This document shows positions 55,798 through 64,000 of a DNA stretch of 64,000 nucleotides, piece by piece. Both the position numbers and the translations under genes were made by a program. How positions within the stretch are numbered: position 1 is the first letter of the stretch; each line of letters begins with the position of its first letter. Below the pieces are notes generated by a model. It was given only the letters and a program-made list of their open reading frames with translations, had not been told where the DNA came from and made no database searches. This DNA is from Blastobasis lacticolella. Its lineage: Eukaryota; Arthropoda; Insecta; Lepidoptera; Blastobasidae. The DNA lies in the NCBI GenBank assembly GCA_905147135.1, contig LR990053.1, positions 4,042,501-4,106,500 on the forward strand, written 5' to 3'.

Positions 55798-55965
55798 GAC
55801 GACCTGGGTGGTTCAGACTACCTGAGTGGTTCAGTTGGTTAATATCTGCCACGCAAATAAATTTAAATTTCTGTTACGGGTCTGGGTGTTGTATGTGAGT
55901 ATGTATAACAAACACAAGGTTTTCTTACTTTGGAGCTAGATGGTGCTGTGTGTGTTGTCCAAGTT
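55798..55965 (+). mobile_element. SINE family A copy with duplicated head
   Basis: The head shows gacgacctgggtggttcag followed by a second acctgagtggttcag. The B-box region is deleted; the body resumes at ttctgttacgggtctgggtg and ends in the shortened 3' part. Confidence 0.75.
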
Positions 55966-56689
55966 ATATAAACAAAATTTTTATGGCAGCTCGCAAGGTA
56001 GCTGCGCGAGCTATAAGTACCTACTTTCCAAAAACATTAATGCATGATGATCTGCAATGCATATATTTAAGAGTGTAAATCTTGTCAGTTAGTTAAAGAT
56101 GAAATGTGGTCTATGTAAATGGATTTATTTGTGGTACACAGTTAAAAATTGTTGGAGTACAATACAATATAAAGGCTCCGCTGCGACCTGCCTTTCAGCG
56201 TACAAAATGAAGCAGTGGGATTATTAAAAAAAAAAAAAACAATAAAATTTCTCGTTAACTGTGCTTAATAAAAGTATCAATAAACTCAAAATATAACTAA
56301 TGTCACAGAATATGTACAGGTACGTAATGTCAAGAAATTAAAATCTATAATTTATGACTAATGAGCAGTTTCGCCTTTCTGTCGAACAATGACCTCCGCC
56401 GACGAAGCTACGTCATTGGCGCCTTGAATTCCGGCATCAGGTGATAATACGGTATGCACACATTACTCTGTATTACTGAGTCACTACTGAGTAGTATGGG
56501 GTGACCAACCCTGTGTGCTCATTTTACATGTGATCTAAAATTACAGGATTCAAGAAAAATACGGGACTACGTGGGTTTGTGATGAAATTTGTAAATATAT
56601 TAATATTCTTCTTCTTCTTATCGTGTCAATGATAATTAGGTTAAAGTATGTATGTATGTATACAAATATTATTCTTCGGCATCCTTCCT

Positions 56690-56820
56690 TACTAGGAAGG
56701 ATGCCGAAGACCGAGCAAAGTGGACTAGGAATAGCAGCAAGGCGGACGCCGGGCACCCGCGTGTAGCGCGGGGGCGCAACCAGGATTTAACGCCGAGATG
56801 ATGATGATGACGATGATGAT
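56690..56820 (+). mobile_element. LINE 3'-end relic
   Basis: 'ggatgccgaagaccgagcaa', 'aggcggacgccgggcaccc', 'aaccaggatttaacgccga', GATGATGATGACGATGATGAT. Confidence 0.65.
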
Positions 56821-57529
56821 ATTTCGGACACGTTGCTCGTAGAAGTCTGGTAAAACTTATGGTGGGTGACGAATAAGACTGCCCAGTCGATCGCCTACCC
56901 GCTGGTCAGACCAAATAAAGACACTTAGGTACTGGCCTGCCGATAGCAAAGCTATTAAGACCGCCGAGGACAGTACCACATGACAGAGTCTGGTATAGCG
57001 AGTGGACAACATTTCAGACTAGACACGACCTTCAGCAATGAAGATGCCGACTAAGAAGAGAGAAGTGAGTACGCCAAGGACACGCCGCGATAGGGTCGCG
57101 CCCCGTCACGCTGGCTGTTTGACAAAGCCCTAAACCGACGAACATGTATGAAAGGTTGATGAATGTGGGAGAAACTAGAGAGGTTTGGCTGGGCCGTAGA
57201 ATAATGTGGTCTCTGAAAAGGCATGACGTTACGTATGTGTACCTATATGTTCCAGAGACGCGAATTCATTATCCATTTATCCATTGTCCCGTGGTTGCAA
57301 GCGATATTTGACTCTACTACTTATACAACTTACTACTTAATATAATAATAATACAAATATTATTATATAAACTTGTATTTATTAGTAGGAGTACCAACAG
57401 CTGTACATTACAATGTATAAAGTTCTAGTATAAATCAGTAAGCCAATTATAGGTCCTCGCCAGTAAAGACAGCATGTGTAAATAGCTACACAAGCACACA
57501 AACACGCATTATCTGTAGATATCATCTTT
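56821..57529. other. possible LINE remnant, unreadable
   Basis: 56830-57235 has coding-like composition (for example gagagaagtgagtacgccaag, ggtttggctgggccgtagaa) but no frame longer than a few dozen codons. Confidence 0.3.
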
Positions 57530-57775
57530 CCGAATCCCACTTGACTGCGGCCATGTACCAATGATTCTTTTCTGAGTTATGTACATTAGTTGAATGCTAA
57601 CCGATGCTCTTACTGTGAGGGAAAACATCGTGATGAAACCTGCACATTCAGGCGACTGAATGTGTAACCATAATCCAATCTGGTCAAGTTCCCCTGGTAG
57701 CAGGATCACAGAGGTCAGTCACTCCACTGTAATTATCTGATCTGCCATATCCTAGATCTATTCACGGCGATATTA
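57530..57775 (+). mobile_element. SINE family B copy, lacks head and end
   Basis: Starts at cgaatcccacttgactgcggc, then 'atgattcttttctgagtt', 'gagggaaaacatcgtgatga', 'aattatctgatctgccat'. The usual 'gggacattaacg' end is lost. Confidence 0.82.
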
Positions 57776-58104
57776 TAATCATATTCGGACGCCGGGCCGA
57801 AGATGATTAAAATTTCTTTCAAAAATTTAAGATCAGCATTGAAAAGGAGAGCCTGGGTGAACTGTCAATTATACCGAATCTTACATTATAGTCACGTATT
57901 TTTTCCATTAAAAAACGGGACCGAAATACGGGACGTCCTGTAAAATACATGACTGTTGGCCAGCCTACAGTAGTATCATGTCGCAGTTGTTTCGCAAACT
58001 ACACCTACCGCTTAAAATTGTGACGTCAGATCAGCACAAAAATGTAATCTCGCAGTATCTATTGGGGATAATCTGTGACAGTATGTTAGATAAACTCCAG
58101 TCCG

Positions 58105-58275
58105 ATTCGTGAAGATATTTTTTTTCTGTCGCGTTATCTGCGCTACATTTAATTTTATAAAAAACTACCTGGCCAGCTGAAACTTCACGTGCCTAGCCTA
58201 TTATCCTTTCTCTTGAATCACTCTATCGATTGTTGAAAACCGCATTAAAATCCGTTGCATACTTTAAGATCAGAA
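58105..58275 (-). mobile_element. Helitron-type repeat fragment
   Basis: Minus strand: 'gtatgcaacggattttaat', 'gcggttttcaacaatcgat', 'agagtgattcaagagaaagg'. Confidence 0.5.
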
Positions 58276-58279
58276 TGAC

Positions 58280-58955
58280 GCGGAATCAGTTGCGTATTCA
58301 GGGGCTGCAACGCCGCGATTGCGTAGGCTTGCGTGGCGTCAGCCTTAACGTACAGAACTGTAACTTCAAACTTGTGCCGTAACATACGTATCTGGTCGTA
58401 ATCTTTCACGTACTAAAGGTTACGTGGTTGGTTTGCCCAGTAGCACGCGAGCTTTGCCTATCCCGTTATCGTACGATAATCTTTTCGGTATTTATAAGGA
58501 TTGTGTGTAGTTGTCATTAAATCTATCTATTGAAGTTGGTAACAGGTAATCAGTGCAATGGATTTATGAACCGGCAACCTAGTCGAAATCAAATTTTAGT
58601 CTCAAACATTTGTTGTTTGTCTTCGCAACTGCCGAACCAAAACAGTTTTTTTACCAGAAAACGGTAAAGGAATCTCAGACCGCGGCTGAATATGGAGCAA
58701 TGTTTGACAGACAGCAGAAAAGAGCAACAATAAAAAGGCAGCCACGCCATAACCTTCAGACTTATCTCGCGCACACTATATGACGATACCGCCGAAAATA
58801 GAGTAAGCGTGTCTAGAGTCTAGACAGCCAACCTTCAGCCTGGTAACAAAGACTTATATGTACTAGCATATGACTGAAAACCTTACATTTTTGACAGGAA
58901 ACCCTGTATTTCACGCTCGGTCTGTGACAGGGTCTGCTGACGGAAACAGGCATCA
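58280..58955. other. no recognisable feature
   Basis: No repeat or gene match seen. Confidence 0.4.
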
Positions 58956-58961
58956 ATATTA

Positions 58962-59075
58962 AAGGTTTTTACGGGGTCGGCAACGCGTGGGTGGTGCAAA
59001 CGTCCATAGGCTGCGGTGACTGCTTACCATCAGGCAGGCCGTAAGCGTGTTTGCTACCATAGTGGCATAAAAAAA
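58962..59075 (+). mobile_element. SINE-like family D copy
   Basis: gtttttacggggtcggcaacg, a deleted middle before 'caaacgtccataggctgcgg', 'gtaagcgtgtttgctacca', 'tagtggcataaaaaaaatg'. Confidence 0.78.
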
Positions 59076-59079
59076 ATGT

Positions 59080-59790
59080 AAGCCCGTGTGACCGCGCCCC
59101 CTTCAGTCGATAGGTGCCCATCACTAGAGTTCGCAATGTTATAAGTTTTTTGTCATCGCACACAAGTGACTTTTGCGGAAAAAGTTTGTTGTGAACATAA
59201 TCGCAAACGCGGCTAACTTTGTTGATTGTCGTGCTACAGTCTTCTCCTTAGTAGCCCAAAGCTAAGCCATATTGACAGCACTGTCGGTGGCTGTCATAAG
59301 ATCCTCCTGCGTGCAGGTGTTTGGGTACGCAGGACACGATAAGAGGTGTGACATAGTTTGCACCGCAGGAACAGTTGGCATCGGAGCTATCCGAAAGTCT
59401 CAGTCCGAAGCCTGTTTAAACACCGGTCATGGTAACTCAAGTCCAGGGGAAGTCTCTCGGAGGGTGGAGCGAAGGGAGTAGGTAAGGATACACTCTCGTG
59501 CCCAAGGTTGCACCTAGGTTATAAATGTAATGTTGTTCGTACGAAGAAAGAAGCAGTACCTACTCGTTAAGGATTTCGGATGATAGCTATGAAACCTAAA
59601 ACTGTTAACTAGAAACTATTGGTTCTGGAACACTAGTTCCTAAAGGGAAATGATAGTACTTGTCGTTAAGGAGGGTGCTTTACCCAAAATGACTGCTTTC
59701 TCGCATATACTCTAAGAGAGACTGTTTACCTTACAGACAAACCATGAACATGGTTGTATAAGAAAATGTATGGGGTATTTAAGTAAAGTT
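59080..59790. other. no recognisable gene
   Basis: A 69-codon plus frame at 59272 has GYAGHDKRCDIVCTAGTVGI but no known motif. It could be a degraded LINE. Confidence 0.3.
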
Positions 59791-59794
59791 GTGT

Positions 59795-59960
59795 ATTAAT
59801 AAATAAATAAACTTTATCGGTTTCTTGAATGTCTGTTGCCAATGTCTGTATGAGAGATACATTAAGTTATTCGCTAGCGAAGCGAGGTTGACCAAGGTCT
59901 TCCGCTTCCCTGAGACTAATTTACGTTCTGGAGCCGATTGTCACCCCATAATTGTATAGT
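59795..59960 (+). repeat. unnamed repeat, fuller copy
   Basis: AATAAATAAATAAACTTTATC start, 'gaatgtctgttgcc', 'gaccaaggtcttccgct', 'tctggagccgattgtc'. Probably a LINE 3' end on the minus strand (ATTT-type tail). Confidence 0.45.
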
Positions 59961-60014
59961 TTATTTTTTCAAATAATAGGTACTACGAACCAGCATAAAA
60001 GGAGCTAAGATTGC

Positions 60015-60100
60015 TATGCGCGTCTATAGAGACGCTAGTTCATTTTATACTGGTTGTTGTAGGTTACTTGTACCTTACAAGGGAGCCTATGTTGGCTGTA
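60015..60100 (+). repeat. unnamed repeat shared with 36030-36120
   Basis: 'atgcgcgtctatagagacgc' with 'ttttatactggttgttgtag'. The 'cgtctatagagacg' core is itself a small palindrome. Confidence 0.45.
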
Positions 60101-60814
60101 CGGACGGAACCATGCCTTTGCCCCACGTCGATTACGATTACCTCTCGATGGAAGGATCCAATTTCAATGACATTTCCCGCGTATAATCAAATCCCTTGCG
60201 TCCATTAACATCGATCCGGTAACGGTAGCAAAACAAATTGTCCAATGTATAAAATGTTAAAGCGCAGGATACTATTACTAATGAAGGTTTTAGGAGTTGT
60301 GAAAGTGCTCTAGTGAAGGCCTTAGAAGTTGCGAAAATGCTTTCTGTTTATAAAAAACACTTGTCAGCTAGAATAATTACTAGGCCGCTTGTAGCTGGAG
60401 TTAAATTTTTGCAAGCGGTAGGCGTTTAATTGTGCTGAAATTTGGTACAAAGTACATCTTGAACGACAATGCAAATGCAATTAAATTATGTAGTAGCCCA
60501 ACAGTTGATCGTCGGAAGTTGTATATACATATGCCGTGGAAGTTGGCACATTTCTCTAGCGCGATGTGGGGATTGTTAGCGCCATCTATGTGCGGATGCT
60601 TGCCAACCTCGTGTTCGTGTACTCGTAATGTGAGTATCGTTGAGTCTTCCCTATTGGAGCAGTAGAGCGATAGACGTCGCCACAGTATCAAGGAGCTGGT
60701 CTGATGATGGAGTCTGAAAGTGAACTAATGAACGAAAAAATGACCTTGGGGTCTGCAAGTCCAGACTAAATTGGTATCTTCCAGGTAAGCATGCTACATT
60801 TTGTCATACCAATA

Positions 60815-60925
60815 AGCTTACGGCCTGTCTCATGGTAAGCAGTTACCGCAGCCTATGGACTTTTGAAATACCAGGTGCACCACCCACGCGTTGCCGACCC
60901 CGTAAAACCCTTTTAACCATAAAAA
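60815..60925 (-). mobile_element. SINE-like family D copy
   Basis: Minus strand: aagggttttacggggtcggc, 'aacgcgtgggtggtgca', 'ccataggctgcggtaactgc', 'caggccgtaagctta'. Followed by an unrelated 'taaaacccttttaacc' stretch. Confidence 0.72.
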
Positions 60926-61029
60926 CCCCTTTGTTGAAAAACTCCATATTGTACTCTCCATGAAAAACCTCTTTAGGTAGTTAATTTCACAACCTTAGTT
61001 TGCGTGGGAGGCCTCATCATCGCTTTCCA

Positions 61030-62010
61030 TCAGGTGAGTTGTGGTCAAATGCAAGCCTATTGATAATAAATATATAAAAAAACTATCGGTTTCCTCTGTT
61101 TGCTGGATTGAGCCACAGAGTATTTGCCTAATTTCCACCATTAGCAGGTGGGTTGGAGAAAATACCGAGCGGACTAAGCTGCTGTACATTTGCTGGTGTG
61201 CGCAGCGCAGAAACTAGCTGGTCTGGCTGGATATATATGGATCGATTAGGTACTTACCTCTTCATTAAATCCAAATCTTTCACGCCGCTGCTGATGGTAC
61301 CCCTCTTGATCTGTTATTTTTTATCTGTTTGAAAACGGGAAATTAATGTTGTTTACATAACCGAGTTCCGCTGTAACCATCCAATCAATCATGAACGTAC
61401 CAGTGTGTCGTTAGGTATAGGTACATTTATGGATGTGCTCACAGCTGTTATTGTGTTTAAACTATTTTTAATTAAACGGAAAAATCAAAGGATTCCTTGT
61501 GATTTTTATAGAATATTTGTATTTTAGTATTTTCTATATTCATTAATAAATATGTTTTATCATCGCTCCTGCACTTTGATGCGGAATTGTTAGAGCAATA
61601 TTACCATGTGTCACATTGCTATTGAAGTAATAACAGGCGTCAGCGTCACCATGATTACACTGCCTTGATGTGGATGTTTAAATTATTGAATATTTTTCGC
61701 TAAAATAGTATATATGGTCTCTAAGATGCAGGTTTGATTCAAATATAACACGTGACTAAAAGTTGCACAAGGCCAGGGTGACAGGATATTCCCAATTTCC
61801 ACAAACTACGGTAGTGCTCAAATGTGGCTCGTACTATTCGAATGTGGAAAGATCTCCCAGACACAGTGTTTCCTTCGGATTATGACATGGGATAATTCAA
61901 GAGATATATTAGAGTTCACATTAAAGGTGGGCCCAGTATGCTAATTACTATAATATCTAATCTAATATCAATAATTGAAATCAAAGAATCTTTAGCAACA
62001 GTCACGTTAT
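61030..62010. other. no recognisable feature
   Basis: AT-rich sequence with a minor block at 61010-61060 ('catcaggtgagttgtggtcaa') similar to 51005. Confidence 0.4.
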
Positions 62011-62014
62011 TAGC

Positions 62015-62080
62015 CTACTGGTGTTGCTAATAGCTTTAGACGGCGGTAACCACTTTCGATCAGGTGGTACTGTATAGCTT
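62015..62080 (+). repeat. family E 3' fragment
   Basis: ctggtgttgctaatagctt, 'gcggtaaccactttcgatc', 'aggtgg'. Confidence 0.5.
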
Positions 62081-62230
62081 AAAAAAAGCTAAGATCTACG
62101 AGGAAGTCTGTGCGCAACCCTCTGTCAATGAATATGGTTAAGTATGGATCAAATGGACTACTTACCAAAAATTGCATTTCAGATCTAAGAGCGATCCAAT
62201 ACTTCTACGCTACCTACGTACATAGAGTAG

Positions 62231-62475
62231 GACGACCTGAGTGGTTCAATGGTCAACATGCCGGTCTGCCACGCAAGAGGTCCCGGGTTCGATTCCCGGC
62301 CGGGCAGAAATTGAAATGTAGAATTTTAATTTCTGTTACGGGTCTGGGTGTTCTATGTATAATAAGTATGTATTTAAAAAGTATTTAAGTAGTATACCCA
62401 TAGTACAAGCTTTGCTTAGTTTGGGGCTAGATGGCGCTGTGTGAATTTGTCCACGAATATTTATATTTTTATATT
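62231..62475 (+). mobile_element. SINE family A copy, complete, best-preserved head
   Basis: Unbroken tRNA-Gly-like head with A box tgagtggttcaatgg and B box ggttcgattcc, then the standard body, 3' part and AT-rich tail. Probably the youngest or cleanest copy in the window. Confidence 0.92.
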
Positions 62476-62479
62476 TATA

Positions 62480-63455
62480 GAGACCACGTGCACGCGTTGT
62501 TTTCACATATCTGCCAGTCAGTAGCTTTTCCTGCTGTTAATTTTTAAGTACCCATTGTATTCTTTTAAATATGCAATAAAGCGTTATTCATTCATTCAGT
62601 TAAACTGCTATAGTATTCAAAATAGCTCCATTGATTTTGTAAAGACGATTGCAGATTTTAAGTTCAAATAATCTTGAATTCGGTGCAAGTACTGAAAATG
62701 TGCAGACATATTGTTTCTGTGGGTTTCTGTACAAACAAAATAAGAATCAATGTATAATTTCATGGTCCTTTATTTTTCATAATCTTAAAGTTAGCGGCGA
62801 TGAAGAACATTTTTTGAATAATTAACAACATAAATGCATCCTCCATTTTTATCTAGCTTGTCTGGATATTGTAATAATAACTTATTTTTACGAGTTTGTA
62901 CCGAATTTCTTTCGCCGTAGGTACTTATTCAAAGAAAAACCATAAACATATCTTATCTCTAGGTATACCTAATATATTATTCTCAAAAGCAATACAGTAA
63001 AATTGAGCGTAAATATTTCAACATTTGCACATTACGGAATCACATTATAATATTATTATTACATAGTAATAAATACTTAAAGCTAATACATGTTTATTAA
63101 AACAAGTACCTAATTGATTTAAATTTGTCAAGATTTTCTAAAGAACACGTTGCCATGAACACAAAATGGTCAATAGAATTTCATGAATTGCCTATAAAAC
63201 CTAGGATTTATATATTACACGTTCAGAATCGAAATTGGCTACGGGACATGTTTATTGGAATGTGCATCTTGTCCACGATAAATAATAATAACATTATTAA
63301 AAAAAAAACGAAAAAAATAGAATTCAACTAGTCTCAGCCTTGGTCCATGGTAATGCCGTTTGTCCCCTAATTTATACTCACTATTTGGGTAAAGGGAATA
63401 AAAATAACATAATTGAATTGATTGTCCCCACTAATTAAACAATACGGTGTCTTAT
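62480..63455. other. LINE-type 3' end at 62565-62600, otherwise nothing seen
   Basis: 'aatatgcaataaagcgttat' followed by CATT units resembles a non-LTR 3' end. The rest is AT-rich. Confidence 0.35.
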
Positions 63456-63466
63456 TAATTGACCCT

Positions 63467-63735
63467 CATCATTATCACAGCCCGTAACAGTCCACTGCAG
63501 GACTTAGGGCCTCTCCCACGAAAGGGGAGGTTATTGCCATAACCTCCACGCTTGGCAGGCGGGTTGGAGTTCGCAGTGTTTTAATATTACAATGGAAAAT
63601 GCTGCTGCCCATTATCCAGACTATGGAGACTATTGATCTTTTGCCTCGAAAACATTAGTCGCCTCGTACGACATCCATGAGCTTTGATGACAAGGGGTTG
63701 GTGCAATTCTACTCTGCCGGTCACTACACGGCCAA
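63467..63735 (-). mobile_element. SINE family C copy, complete, 11-bp target duplication
   Basis: Minus-strand copy between direct repeats taattgaccct at 63456-63466 and 63736-63746. The 5' end ggccgtgtagtgaccggca and the tail of ATGAT-type units are both present. Confidence 0.93.
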
Positions 63736-64000
63736 TAATTGACCCTAAAAACATTAAATTAGAATTGTTTCTTAATGAAAGCATGTCTGCTTGTGTTTCA
63801 AGAGGATTCCAAAGGTTCTTTGTTATTGTAATTATGAACGTGTAATAGTCATATAAGTCGAAAGCTATATGAATTGCATAAAGCGCTATTACCTATCTTC
63901 TGATTTGAATTCAACTTCCGGACCTGTAATAGAGTAATAGTCTAGTTAGTATAAAAATGTACCTCTTTTGTGTTATACGGCAGAGAATGCCTTACATCGA

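Overview
The window looks like nuclear DNA of an insect, most likely a moth or butterfly (Lepidoptera). It is AT-rich, has introns flanked by GT..AG, and is packed with short interspersed repeats of the kind usual in Lepidoptera: tRNA-headed SINEs, SINEs with (GATGAT)n tails, Helitron-type fragments and RTE/Jockey-like LINE remnants. The order is inferred from this repeat content. I see no bacterial, viral or CRISPR signature.

One host gene can be read in full. It lies on the minus strand from 24386 down to 15141 and has six coding exons. The exons join into a 539-residue SLC22-type (organic cation/anion transporter-like) major facilitator protein. All the expected family motifs are present in order, and the frame closes if exon 4 uses a GTGTAA donor two bases upstream of a stronger-looking GTAAGT. 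A further possible exon of unknown function lies downstream on the same strand (14681-14859). An open stretch in the last intron (about 15890-16090) is ambiguous.

The most striking structure is a three-level nest at 26660-32425. A minus-strand tRNA-type SINE (family B) is split by a plus-strand tRNA-Gly-derived SINE (family A). That SINE is itself split by a nearly complete 5.2-kb CR1-like LINE on the minus strand, flanked by a 7-bp target duplication. The LINE has an intact ORF1 (zinc finger, coiled coil, SGNH-like domain) and an ORF2 with all reverse transcriptase motifs. ORF2 is broken once, inside the endonuclease domain, by a near-perfect short palindrome.

The rest is repeat-dominated intergenic DNA. 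I recognise, by repetition within the window: family A (tRNA-Gly head), family B (tRNA-type head, long body, 'aacgccaagatgatga' end), family C (ends 'gggctgtgatgatgatg', several copies with target duplications), family D (ends 'ccaccttagtggtataaaaa'), family E (body with 'gcaaacaggcaagcgggcc', poly-A on the opposite strand), family F ('gagcagacagcccacctgatgg'), Helitron-type fragments, six inverted-repeat (MITE-like) elements, and several LINE 3' ends. Family letters are local labels, not database names. Between them are stretches in which I see nothing specific. Three places show near-perfect palindromes with 2-3 base loops, which suggests template-switch mutation. No clearly new biological system was found.
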